DNA of 64,000 nucleotides from Labilithrix luteola (lineage in GTDB: Bacteria > Myxococcota_A > Polyangia > Polyangiales > Polyangiaceae): contig NZ_CP012333.1 of assembly GCF_001263205.1 (NCBI RefSeq), positions 992,001 to 1,056,000 of the forward strand. The letters run 5' to 3'. Below, piece after piece: positions 24,522-32,714 of the stretch. The notes beneath the pieces were generated by a model, which did not search any database, had not been told where the DNA came from, and saw only the letters and a program-made list of their open reading frames with translations. Made by a program: the position numbers and the translations under genes. How positions within the stretch are numbered: position 1 is the first letter of the stretch; every line of letters starts with the position of its first letter.

Positions 24522-26336
24522 ATGCATTTCAAACAACCGATGGTTCCAGTCGTGATGTTCTTGGCGGCTGCAGTCGTCGGCGTCATCGCCTGTGGGTCGT
24601 CCGAGTCGAATTCCCCGAAGAACATCGACGAACGTGATGCCGGCCTGGCAGATGCGGGCGCCACGGACTGCGCGCCGGGGACTACGACAAGTTGCTATTC
24701 CGGCGCTGAAGGAACGCGCGATGTCGGCGCTTGCAAGTCAGGCATCGCCATTTGCAACACTGACGGGCTCGGCTACGGGCCGTGCGTCGACGAGATCGTA
24801 CCGCACCGAGAGCAATGCAATGGCGGAGTGGACGATGATTGTGACGGCCAGCCCGAGCCGGCCGACTGCGTGGCCTGCGAGCCGGGCGTAGGCAGCTGCA
24901 ATGGCAACGTCGCCACGTCGTGCCCGGATGGCCTGCACCTGGTCACCGCAGAATGTGATCCCCTCCTGGGACTGACGTGCAACGCAGCGAGCGGCACCTG
25001 TGAGGGACCGTGCTCACCTTCGGCGCTGGGCAACGGCTCGTTGGGCTGCGAGTTCTATCCAACCGTCACCGTGAACTCGTTCCGGGCGGACGTTGATAGC
25101 AAGTTCGGTGTCATCGTAACGAACGACTCGGCCGAGCCCGTGGTGGTGACGACCTCGAAAGGCGATACGATCCTCGAATCACGAACGCTCGCGGGCAACA
25201 CGAGCGCAGCGTTCGAACTACCGTGGGTGACCGAGCTCAGGGGTCCAGCGTCCCCGAGCGCGATGCCTGGCTCGGTGCGTGTCGATCAAGGCAGCTATCG
25301 GTTGCGCGCCACGAGGCCGGTCACGGTACGCCAGTACAGTCCGATCGACGGCTTTGGCTATTCGGGCGACGCGTCTCTACTCTTGCCGGTCAACGCGTGG
25401 GGCAAGGACTATCGAATCGTCGCTCGCCATCACACGAACACCGGTGAGGGCTTCTACGCGATCACTGCCAGCGAAGACGGCACGGTGGTTCAGCTGACCG
25501 CGCCGCCGCGAGGGTTGACGATCAAGTCCGGCGTCACCGGCATCGACGCGAAGGGGAGCGGGACCATCACGATGAATCGTGGTGACGTCGTCGAGATCGT
25601 CACCGCCTCCACGACGGCGACCACGAACGATCCGACGGGCACGCTCGCGATTGCCGACAAGCCCATTCAGATCATCGGCGGTCATCAGTGCGCGTTCGTT
25701 CCCGACGGGGTCCTTACGTGTGACCACCTGGAAGAGACCATCTGGCCGATCTCGATGGCGGCCACACGCTTCATCGCGGTCGGTCCCATCGTCCCGAGCG
25801 ATCCCGAGCCCGACCAGGTGATCCGCATCCTCGCCACTCAACCAGGGACGACGTTGACCTATGAACCGCCGCAAGAGGGAGCTCCGACCACCATCGCGCA
25901 AGCCGGCGATTGGGTCGAACTGCGGACGACGAAGGACGTCGAGGTGCGCGCCAACCTGCCGGTGCTCGTCGCGCAATATCAGGTGGGCTCGAGTGGCAAC
26001 CCGCCGAACTACCGGGGCGCCGACCCATCGCTTACCCTCGCAGTGCCCGTCGACCGATACAAGACGGCCTATGCCGTCAACACGCTGCCGGGAATGCGAA
26101 CGTACGTCGACATGGTCGCGCCGCTCGGTTCGATCGTCCGGCTCGACGGCGAGCTCATCGCCTCACTGAAGCCGATCGGTTCCAGCGGCTTCGGAGTGGC
26201 GCGCCATGAGCTCGCTTACTCCTCCAGCACGCCTGGCATCCACCACATCACGGGCTCGGCCCCCGTCGGCGTCGACGTGTTCGGCTTCTTCCGAGACGAC
26301 AGCTACTGGCTGCCGGCGGAGCTCGCTTCGAAGTGA
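24522..26336 (+). CDS. IgGFc-binding-like surface lipoprotein with MopE-type Cys-rich N-terminus
   Basis: A 604-aa lipoprotein (signal ending VVGVIAC-GSS). Residues ~48-165 are Cys-rich and contain CNGGVDDDCDGQPEP, a close match to the CNGxDDDCDG metal-binding motif of MopE-type exported proteins, along with CYSGAEGTRDVGACKSG. Residues ~180-600 repeat strands of the type seen in IgGFc-binding protein N-terminal domains: VIVTNDSAEPVVVTT, FELPW, SYRLRATRPVTVRQYSP, DASLLLPVNAWGKDYRIV, IADKPIQIIGGHQCAFVP and VDVFGFFRDDSYW. Such proteins are abundant in myxobacteria and thought to be adhesive; binding of IgG is not implied. It is the main cargo of the repeat-bounded segment. Confidence 0.8.
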   Translation: MHFKQPMVPVVMFLAAAVVGVIACGSSESNSPKNIDERDAGLADAGATDCAPGTTTSCYSGAEGTRDVGACKSGIAICNTDGLGYGPCVDEIVPHREQCNGGVDDDCDGQPEPADCVACEPGVGSCNGNVATSCPDGLHLVTAECDPLLGLTCNAASGTCEGPCSPSALGNGSLGCEFYPTVTVNSFRADVDSKFGVIVTNDSAEPVVVTTSKGDTILESRTLAGNTSAAFELPWVTELRGPASPSAMPGSVRVDQGSYRLRATRPVTVRQYSPIDGFGYSGDASLLLPVNAWGKDYRIVARHHTNTGEGFYAITASEDGTVVQLTAPPRGLTIKSGVTGIDAKGSGTITMNRGDVVEIVTASTTATTNDPTGTLAIADKPIQIIGGHQCAFVPDGVLTCDHLEETIWPISMAATRFIAVGPIVPSDPEPDQVIRILATQPGTTLTYEPPQEGAPTTIAQAGDWVELRTTKDVEVRANLPVLVAQYQVGSSGNPPNYRGADPSLTLAVPVDRYKTAYAVNTLPGMRTYVDMVAPLGSIVRLDGELIASLKPIGSSGFGVARHELAYSSSTPGIHHITGSAPVGVDVFGFFRDDSYWLPAELASK

Positions 26337-26434
26337 TTCACGAGGGGAGCTGCCCGCTGGCTCGGCGCCAGCGCACTCCGACATCGAGTGTCATGACGAA
26401 CGACCGCTGCGACAGTCGGTGGTGACTCGTCGGT

Positions 26435-26660
26435 AGCCAGCTGCCTCCATCACGACAGTGCTTGTGCGTTTACTGGCATGACGGTGCTCTCGTTTCGACA
26501 GTGAAGGCCCCAGTTTTCCAGCCAGCTGGCTTCGACACGACAGTACGGTCATGACGGAGCCCAGCTGGCTGGACCATCCCGACAGCGTTGTGATGACGAC
26601 AGCAGCCAGCTGGCGTCGATACGACAGCACTGTCGCGTCGAGACCAGCGAGCTGGCCGCG
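26435..26660 (+). repeat. ~45-bp imperfect tandem array (about 5 units)
   Basis: Five units share AGCCAGCTGGC followed at ~8-10 bp by ACGACAGY and a variable CTGTC/GTGATGACG tail: starting near 26435, 26520, 26560, 26602 and 26644. The CAGCTGG core is itself palindromic. Unit length varies around 40-45 bp with one longer gap, so this is not a CRISPR array (no constant repeat with unique spacers). Possibly a protein-binding cluster or decayed minisatellite. Confidence 0.6.
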
Positions 26661-26701
26661 CACCGTCGGATTCTTGGCCGCAGCCGAACCGCGCACGGGA
26701 T

Positions 26702-26893
26702 AGAAGCGCCACTCGCCGGCCGCCCCCGAGATCCCGACGCGCCTGCGGGGTCGCCCCAACGCGAGCGGCGGGTTCTTCGTCGCGCCGAAGACGCCCCACG
26801 GCTCACCGCAGAAAGCGCCACTCGCCGGTCGCCCTCTGAGAGACCAAGACGCCCGCGGGTCGCCCCAACGCGAGCGGCGGGTTCTTCGTCGCG
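26702..26893 (-). repeat. ~108-bp tandem duplication of the repeat body
   Basis: AGCGCCACTCGCCGG and GTCGCCCCAACGCGAGCGGC each occur twice ~108 bp apart (from 26705 and from 26814), ending in GGGTTCTTCGTCGCGC both times. The second unit is continuous with copy 2 of the dispersed repeat, showing that the family is modular and can grow by tandem duplication of its body. Confidence 0.65.
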
Positions 26894-26982
26894 CGCATAG
26901 CGCGACGCGCCGTCAGGCGACCCGCCGCGATCAGCGGGGGGGAGGCTCGAAACCGGAGGTTTCGAGGGGGCCTTCGGCCCCC
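26838..26982 (-). repeat. ~145-bp dispersed hairpin-rich repeat, copy 2 (inverted)
   Basis: Read on the minus strand from 26982 it repeats copy 1 nearly base for base: GGGGGCC-TTC stem partner (26966-26982), CTCGAAACC/GGTTTCGAG stem (26946-26966), then GATCGCGGCGGGTCGCCTGA and the CTTGGTCTCTC tail at 26838. It begins 11 bp past the stop codon of the DUF1232 gene, also in that gene's sense direction. Copies 1 and 2 thus form 145-bp inverted repeats around 3.1 kb. Confidence 0.75.
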
Positions 26983-26993
26983 ACAAGACAAGC

Positions 26994-27533
26994 CTAAGCG
27001 AGCTTCGCCGAGAGGAAGGCCTTCAGCTTGATGAGGGTCTTCACATCGCGCGTGAAGGTGGGCACCTGGTACTCCTGCGCCCAAGCCGAGACTTCGTGCA
27101 CGAACGTGTTGCGGACGGCTTCGTCCGTCATGATGTCTTCGACCGTGCGGCCGCGAGCTTCGCGCTTGCGGAGCGTCTGCACGTACGTGACGAGGCGCGG
27201 ATAGTCCTCGCCCATGAAATCTTCGATGAGCTTCGCGTCGTCCGCGAGGCGTCCCACGACGCCTTCTTTCGCGCCGGGCTCCTCTTCACACGCGAGCGCA
27301 GCGGCGACGCGGATGACGAAGGCGTCATCGCAGAAGCCGATGTCGTCGATGCCGTCCGGGATCAGGTCGAGCGACTTGAAGATGTAGTTCAAGCCGGCGG
27401 TCGCGTAGCGACGCACGGTCTCCTGCCCTTCGCTCGAGACCATACTGCCGAGCGCGCCGGCGTCTTCGCCGAGGGTACGGAGCCAGCCGGGGAAGACATC
27501 GAGGTAGCGAGTGAGTGCGGCGGTGTCGGTCAT
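26994..27533 (-). CDS. DUF1232 (YkvA-like) domain protein
   Basis: A 179-aa protein. The segment at ~48-75, LNYIFKSLDLIPDGIDDIGFCDDAFVIRVA, carries the Y-x-x-x-P/S-D-L-I-P-D-x-I-x-x-x-G-x-x-D-D core that defines DUF1232, a small helical hairpin often membrane-associated and of unknown biochemical role. The rest is helical with alternating acidic and basic patches. ATG 27533 has no strong SD (GAGGCTCGG-like only), so coupling or an alternative start is possible. It lies downstream of a Ser/Thr kinase gene on the same strand (60 bp) and may be its operon partner. Its stop is followed at once by copy 2 of the dispersed repeat. Confidence 0.75.
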   Translation of the reverse strand: MTDTAALTRYLDVFPGWLRTLGEDAGALGSMVSSEGQETVRRYATAGLNYIFKSLDLIPDGIDDIGFCDDAFVIRVAAALACEEEPGAKEGVVGRLADDAKLIEDFMGEDYPRLVTYVQTLRKREARGRTVEDIMTDEAVRNTFVHEVSAWAQEYQVPTFTRDVKTLIKLKAFLSAKLA

Positions 27534-27593
27534 GGGAACCGAAGGAGGCTACCAAGGACCCGCGAGCGCGCGCAACGCGTCTTCACGCACCTC

Positions 27594-28913
27594 TCAGTGG
27601 AGGCGCGCCGCCGTCCAGCCGAGGAAAAATCCGACGCACAGCGCCAAAAGAACGAAAACGGCGACCAGCACCGGCGCGACCCCGCGTTTCGGGGTGCCCG
27701 ATGCACTGAACATCGGGAGGTTCTCCGACGGCAGCGTGCCGGCAGATGCACCGACGACGGCGATCTTCACCGGCGGATCGGTGACCGGACGTCCAGCCCT
27801 GCTCGCGAGCGTTCCGCTGGGTCCAACGTTCTCGGCTGCAGGCGCAGCGACTGCTGCGGTCGTCGCCGGGGCGCCGGCGGGCTCCATCGTCACCGGATTG
27901 TTCGACGACGGGATGCCTCCCTTTTGAGGCATCCACATGCTCGGCACGTCGGGCAGGCGGCTGAGCGGCATGCCTGGGGCCGCGTGCGTCGCGGGGTCGG
28001 CTCCTGCTCCGGCCGCGGCGGCGAGCGCGCGCGCCATCTCGAGGCCCGTCTGATAGCGCTGCGCGCGGTCCTTCTGCATGGCCAGCTGCACGAAGGCGGA
28101 GAAGCGTGCGAGCTGTGGATCGATGGTGTCGATCGGGGGCGGCGTCGTGTTGGTCACCGCCGCGAGACGCGCGTACTCGGTAGGGGCCGGGAAGGCCACG
28201 CGCCCGGTGAGCATCTCGTAGAACATCACGCCCGCGCTCCACAGGTCGGTGCGCGCGTCGACGTCTTTGGAGTTCTTGATCTGCTCCGGGCTCATGTACG
28301 CAGGCGTGCCGAGGAGCACCCCCGTGCGCGTCTTGCTGCCCATACCGCCGGCGACGTCCATCACCTTGGCGATGCCGAAGTCGAGGAGCTTCGCCGAGAA
28401 CGCCCCGTTCGCCTCACGCGCGAGGAACACGTTCTCGGGCTTCAAATCCCGATGAACGATGCCCTGCGCGTGCGCGGCGGAGAGTCCGGCCAGGATTCCC
28501 TGGAGAATCGTCGCAGCCTGCTGCATCGGCACGCGCACGCCCGCACGCGTGTACGCGCTGAGGGGTACGCCTTCGAGCAGCTCCATCACGATGAACGGCG
28601 TGCCGTCCTCGGCCGTGTCGATCGCCTCCACCCGGACGATGTTCGGATGAATGAGGCGCTGGCAGACCTGCCCCTCGGCAAGGAACCGTGACTTGATCTC
28701 CTCGTCGTGGAGGTAGTCGACGGCGAGAAGCTTCACCGCGAGCGGCCTGCCGCCCTCGGCGCTGTACGCCTCGTACACGGAGCCCATGCTGCCCGTGCCG
28801 ATGAGGCGCTTCAGCGTGTACTTCTTGCAAAGGATCGCACCGACGAGCGCACCGACGGGCGCTCCAACGAGCGACCCGCCGAGATCCGTTTGAGGCGGGG
28901 TGGCGCCAGTCAC
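27594..28913 (-). CDS. Ser/Thr protein kinase with C-terminal membrane anchor
   Basis: A 439-aa protein. Kinase domain ~residues 32-300: GTGSMGSVYEAY glycine loop, LAVKLL (Lys61), HRDLKPEN with catalytic Asp156, LLDFGIAKV, GTPAYMSPEQI, all catalytic residues intact. An Ala/Pro/Gly-rich linker (~300-405) leads to one TM helix near the C-terminus (PVLVAVFVLLALCVGFFLGWTAARLH) with almost nothing beyond it, so the kinase faces the cytoplasm and no sensor domain is exposed outside. ATG 28913 lacks a strong SD. The gene starts only 10 bp past the pheT stop, so it could be read with pheST; a link to translation is not otherwise indicated. Confidence 0.9.
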   Translation of the reverse strand: MTGATPPQTDLGGSLVGAPVGALVGAILCKKYTLKRLIGTGSMGSVYEAYSAEGGRPLAVKLLAVDYLHDEEIKSRFLAEGQVCQRLIHPNIVRVEAIDTAEDGTPFIVMELLEGVPLSAYTRAGVRVPMQQAATILQGILAGLSAAHAQGIVHRDLKPENVFLAREANGAFSAKLLDFGIAKVMDVAGGMGSKTRTGVLLGTPAYMSPEQIKNSKDVDARTDLWSAGVMFYEMLTGRVAFPAPTEYARLAAVTNTTPPPIDTIDPQLARFSAFVQLAMQKDRAQRYQTGLEMARALAAAAGAGADPATHAAPGMPLSRLPDVPSMWMPQKGGIPSSNNPVTMEPAGAPATTAAVAAPAAENVGPSGTLASRAGRPVTDPPVKIAVVGASAGTLPSENLPMFSASGTPKRGVAPVLVAVFVLLALCVGFFLGWTAARLH

Positions 28914-28923
28914 GGGCTGAATC

Positions 28924-31383
28924 CTACCTCAGCGTGGCGCCGAGGCGGGTTTCGACTTCCTTGTGGACGTTCGCGTGCGCGGCGTCGACTTCGGCGTCCG
29001 TGAGCGTGCGGTCGTTCGCGCGATAAACGACGCGGAAGGTCAGGCTCGAGTAGCCCTCGGGCAGATTGCCTCCCACGAAGCGGTCGAAGAGCTTGACGTC
29101 GACGGCGAGCGGTCCAGCCGCGGCGCGCACGACCTGTTCGACTTCGCCCGCAGGAATGGCGTCCTTCACGGCGAACGAGGCGTCGCGCGGGCTCGCAGGG
29201 AACCGCGGAATCGCCGCATATTGCGGGGTCTTCGGCCCTGCAGCGAACGGCTCCATGTCGATCTCCGCCACGAGCACTTCGCCGTCGAGCTCGAGGGCGT
29301 CGACGACGTCGGGGTGGAGAATGCCGAACGTTCCGACCCGCGTGCCGTTCACCTCGAGGAAGGCCGCGCCGCGCGGGTGGAGGTGCCCCGGCGCCGTGTC
29401 GCGCGTCGCCGGAACGACGGAGACCGCTTCGCCCGAGATCCCCGCGAGGAGCGCTGACGCATAGCCCTTGATGTCCCAGGCGTCGAAGTCCTTCGGCTTG
29501 CCGAGCCAGCCGGGGCGCTCGCCCGCGAGGACCATACCGATGCGGAGGCGCTCGTTCGGAAGTTCGTCGTCCTTCTTGCCGGACTTTTCGTCACGGGCGA
29601 GGAAGACCGAGCCGATCGTGAACTCACGCACGTCACGCTGCCCGTGCCGACGCGCATTGCGGACGGCATCGAGCAGGCCGGGAAGCACGGTGGTGCGCAT
29701 CACGGCGTGGTGCTCACCGAGCGGATTCGCGAGCACCACGGTGGGGGTCGGCGCGGAGAGCGTGGCGAGCATGCTCGTCGAGGTGAAGCCGAACGTGATG
29801 GCCTCCGAGAGGCCGATGCCCACGGCCACCTGGCGCGCGCGGCGCGACAGCTCTTCGCGGCCGCCCACGTCACGCGAAGCGCGAATGGCCGGCAGCTCGG
29901 CCGGCACGGCATCCATGCCGCGCACGCGGATCACTTCTTCGACAAGGTCGACCTCGCGCGTGAGGTCCGGGCGGTGCGTCGGGACGATCACGTCCGCTTC
30001 GGCGTCGTCCTTCGCCGTCACCTCGCAGCCAAGGCGCTCGAGAATCCCCTTGGCCTCGGCGAACGGCACATCGACGCCGAGCAGCTCCGGCATGCGGCGC
30101 GCGCGGAAGTGGATCGATCGGCGGAGGGGCTGCGTGGGCTCGGGCGAAGTACGTGCACCTTGCACATGAATCTGTCCCTTGGTCGCTTCGCCGCCGGCGA
30201 GCTCCAGGGTGAGCGAAACCGCACGGTCGAGAACGCGTGACACGTCGCCCGGATCGACACCGCGTTCGAAGCGATGGCTCGACTCGGTGTGCATTGCGTG
30301 GCGACGACCGCTGCGACGGATGCCGCGCGGGTCGAACCAGGCAACCTCGAAGAGCACGCGCTTGGTATCGGACTGAATCTCGCTCGACGCGCCGCCCATG
30401 ATGCCGGCGAGCGCCACGGGACCCTCGCCGTCGCAGATGAGAAGGTCGTCGGCGACGAGGGTGCGTTCGACGCCGTCGAGCGTGGTGAGCTTCTCGCCGT
30501 CGTTGGCGCGACGAACCACGACGCGCGCGCCGCGCACGCGATCGAGATCGAACGCGTGCATGGGGTGCCCGAACTCGAGCATCACGACGTTCGTGACGTC
30601 GACGACGTTCGAGATCGACCGCACACCGAGCGCCGCGAGGCGATAGCGAATGGCGAGCGGCGAAGCGCCGATCTTCACGCCAACCGCACCCGCCGCGCCG
30701 TAGTGCGGGCAGCGCTCGGCGTCGTCGACGGTGATCGACACGACGTCGGAGGTGGCCTGCGAGGAGGTCTTCCCGGTCACGCCCGACGACGGCCAGGCGA
30801 ATGGGAATCCGTAGAGCGCGCAGATCTCGCGGGCGAGACCGACGTGCCCGAGTCCGTCAGGGCGGTTCGGCGTGAGGCCGATCTCGAGCACCGTGTCGCG
30901 CATGTTCGGCACCGCCTGCGAGAGCTTCGTGCCCGGCTCGGCGATCCCCACGGGGAGAACGATGATGCCCTCGTGACCTTCACCGAGCCCGAGCTCCTCC
31001 TCGCTGCAGAGCATGCCTTCGCTCTCGACGCCGCCGATGGCGCGCTTGGCGATGGTGAGGTTCACGGCGGGCAAGCGCGCACCGAGCGGTGCGAGCACGA
31101 CGAGGCCGCCCGGATCGGGAACGTTCGGCGCACCACACACGACTTCCTGGGTGGCACCGCCTCCCCGCTCGACCGTCACGAGGCGAAGACCGCTCTTCGT
31201 GGGGTGCGGGCGCATCGACACGACGCGCACGACGATGCACGCGTCGGCCGCCTCGCCGAACTCCGTGATGCCTTCGACTTCGAGCCCCGACGCCGTCAGC
31301 CGCGCAGCAAGTTCACGCGGCGAATGCTTCGCCTCCTCAAGCTGAGGGACGAGCTCGCGAAGCCACCGATACGAAGCCTTCAT
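28924..31383 (-). CDS. pheT: Phenylalanine-tRNA ligase beta subunit
   Basis: An 819-aa protein of full bacterial length. Domains in order: N-terminal B1 and EMAP-type tRNA-binding domain (CIVVRVVSMRPHPTKSGLRLVTV, VVCGAPNV), B3/B4 editing region (ADDLLICDGEGPVALAGIMGG), B5 (FRARRMPELLGVDVPFAEAK), the catalytic-like core, and a C-terminal anticodon-binding FDX-ACB domain (FPASPRDASFAVKD, LTFRVVYRANDRTLTDAEV). With PheS it forms the (alpha-beta)2 enzyme that charges tRNA-Phe. It follows pheS after 95 bp on the same strand. The ATG 31383 has only a weak SD. Confidence 0.97.
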   Translation of the reverse strand: MKASYRWLRELVPQLEEAKHSPRELAARLTASGLEVEGITEFGEAADACIVVRVVSMRPHPTKSGLRLVTVERGGGATQEVVCGAPNVPDPGGLVVLAPLGARLPAVNLTIAKRAIGGVESEGMLCSEEELGLGEGHEGIIVLPVGIAEPGTKLSQAVPNMRDTVLEIGLTPNRPDGLGHVGLAREICALYGFPFAWPSSGVTGKTSSQATSDVVSITVDDAERCPHYGAAGAVGVKIGASPLAIRYRLAALGVRSISNVVDVTNVVMLEFGHPMHAFDLDRVRGARVVVRRANDGEKLTTLDGVERTLVADDLLICDGEGPVALAGIMGGASSEIQSDTKRVLFEVAWFDPRGIRRSGRRHAMHTESSHRFERGVDPGDVSRVLDRAVSLTLELAGGEATKGQIHVQGARTSPEPTQPLRRSIHFRARRMPELLGVDVPFAEAKGILERLGCEVTAKDDAEADVIVPTHRPDLTREVDLVEEVIRVRGMDAVPAELPAIRASRDVGGREELSRRARQVAVGIGLSEAITFGFTSTSMLATLSAPTPTVVLANPLGEHHAVMRTTVLPGLLDAVRNARRHGQRDVREFTIGSVFLARDEKSGKKDDELPNERLRIGMVLAGERPGWLGKPKDFDAWDIKGYASALLAGISGEAVSVVPATRDTAPGHLHPRGAAFLEVNGTRVGTFGILHPDVVDALELDGEVLVAEIDMEPFAAGPKTPQYAAIPRFPASPRDASFAVKDAIPAGEVEQVVRAAAGPLAVDVKLFDRFVGGNLPEGYSSLTFRVVYRANDRTLTDAEVDAAHANVHKEVETRLGATLR

Positions 31384-31478
31384 GGGACGGACGAATTACC
31401 ACGCCCGCCCCGCGTTCTCCATCACCCCCACACTCGTGCTGAGGCCGAATCGGCGGAACTTCCGCCCCCCCGCCGGCC

Positions 31479-32540
31479 TCAGAACTGAGCGAGGAAGCGC
31501 GGATCGTTGTCGAACATCAGCTTGATGTTCGGAATGTCGTAGCGGAGCATCGCGATGCGCTCGAGGCCCATGCCGAGCGCGAAGCCCGACCACTCGTCGG
31601 GATCGATGCCGCAGTTCTCGAGCACCACGGGATGGATCATCCCGCAGCCGAGCACCTCGATCCAGCCGGTGTGCTTGCAAAGGCTGCATCCTGCACGCGT
31701 TCCGTCCGGCTGCTTGCAGAACACGCAACCGATGTCGACCTCGGCGCCGGGTTCGACGAACGGGAAGTAGCTGGGACGGAGGCGAACCGGCGTGCCCGGC
31801 CCGTAGAGACGATTCGCGAACTCGGCGAGCACGCCCTTGAGGTGCGCGAGCGTGACGTTCCGGTCGATGAGGAAGGCCTCGATCTGGTGGAACATCGGCG
31901 AGTGCGTGGCGTCATCGTCACGACGGAAGACGGTGCCTGGCGCGATGAAGGCCATCGGCGGCTTCAGCGACGTCATCGCGCGGATCTGGACGTTCGACGT
32001 ATGCGTGCGGAGAAGCTTGTTGGACTTGGTCCAGAAGCTGTCCTGCATGTCGGTCGCCGGGTGATCCGGCGGGAAGCCGAGCATCGTGAAGTTGTTCTCT
32101 TCGTGCTCGATCTCCGGCCCGTCGAACACGGCGAAGCCGAGCTGGCGGAACACGGCCACCACGTCCTCGCGGACCATCGCAATCGGATGCTTGTGGCCCG
32201 CGGTGACCGGCATGCGCGCCGGCAGCGTGAGATCGAAGGGCGGCGCCGACAGCTCGGCTTCGCGCTGCTTCCTGCGCAGATCGTTCAGGCACTTGTCGAA
32301 GCCAGCTTCGACTTCCTGCTTGAGCGCGTTGACCTTCTCGCCGATCGCCTTGCGGCCCTCGGGCGGCGCCTGGCCAAGCTGCTTCAGGATTGCGGTGAGC
32401 TCGCCTTTCTTTCCGAGGATCTTCGCGTTCTCGTCGCGGAGCGCTTGCTCGGTGGAAGCGGCCTGAAAGCGCGGCAAGAAGCCATTTCGCAAGTCGGCAA
32501 GGGCACGGTCGATGGTCGCGGTCGGATCGCTCTCCGCCAT
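31479..32540 (-). CDS. pheS: Phenylalanine-tRNA ligase alpha subunit
   Basis: A 353-aa class II synthetase subunit. Start at ATG 32540 set by AAGGAG seven bases before it. N-terminal coiled coil (residues ~1-85), then motif 2-like FDGPEIEHEENNFTMLGFPPDHPATDMQDSFW and TSNVQIRAM, motif 3 GFALGMGLERIAMLRY. Two Cys pairs (CVFCKQ, CSLCKHTG) form an inserted zinc-ribbon-like loop common in deltaproteobacterial PheS. Together with PheT it attaches phenylalanine to tRNA-Phe. Divergent from the VWA lipoprotein gene; the 174-bp region between carries its promoter. Confidence 0.97.
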   Translation of the reverse strand: MAESDPTATIDRALADLRNGFLPRFQAASTEQALRDENAKILGKKGELTAILKQLGQAPPEGRKAIGEKVNALKQEVEAGFDKCLNDLRRKQREAELSAPPFDLTLPARMPVTAGHKHPIAMVREDVVAVFRQLGFAVFDGPEIEHEENNFTMLGFPPDHPATDMQDSFWTKSNKLLRTHTSNVQIRAMTSLKPPMAFIAPGTVFRRDDDATHSPMFHQIEAFLIDRNVTLAHLKGVLAEFANRLYGPGTPVRLRPSYFPFVEPGAEVDIGCVFCKQPDGTRAGCSLCKHTGWIEVLGCGMIHPVVLENCGIDPDEWSGFALGMGLERIAMLRYDIPNIKLMFDNDPRFLAQF

Positions 32541-32714
32541 GCGCCGCTCCTTAGCACAGTCGCTCTGGGATTTGGTTCGTCCGCATGTAGCCAAGAAGCA
32601 CACCTATTCACCACAGAGTCTCAATTGTGACCTGCGCCTGGGACGGCTGCGCTTCACCCTCGCTCAACGGCAAGCGCATCCGATGTCGGACCTCTGCCGC
32701 AGGAGACCTGGCCC

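Larger units (their letters stand above)
26337..26993. other. 657-bp gene-free region composed of repeats
   Basis: Holds three kinds of repeat, listed separately: the ~45-bp imperfect array (26435-26660), the ~108-bp tandem (26702-26893) and copy 2 of the dispersed hairpin repeat (26838-26982). An open frame on the minus strand reads through the arrays but encodes only repeat noise. Confidence 0.6.

Noticed and set aside
26435..26660. CRISPR array
   Set aside because: Repeats are imperfect, spacing is irregular, spacers resemble each other and no cas genes occur.
26391..26759. Minus-strand frame with repeated peptides across the 45-bp array
   Set aside because: Repeats in the peptide come only from DNA repeats; frame has no start site or conserved domain.
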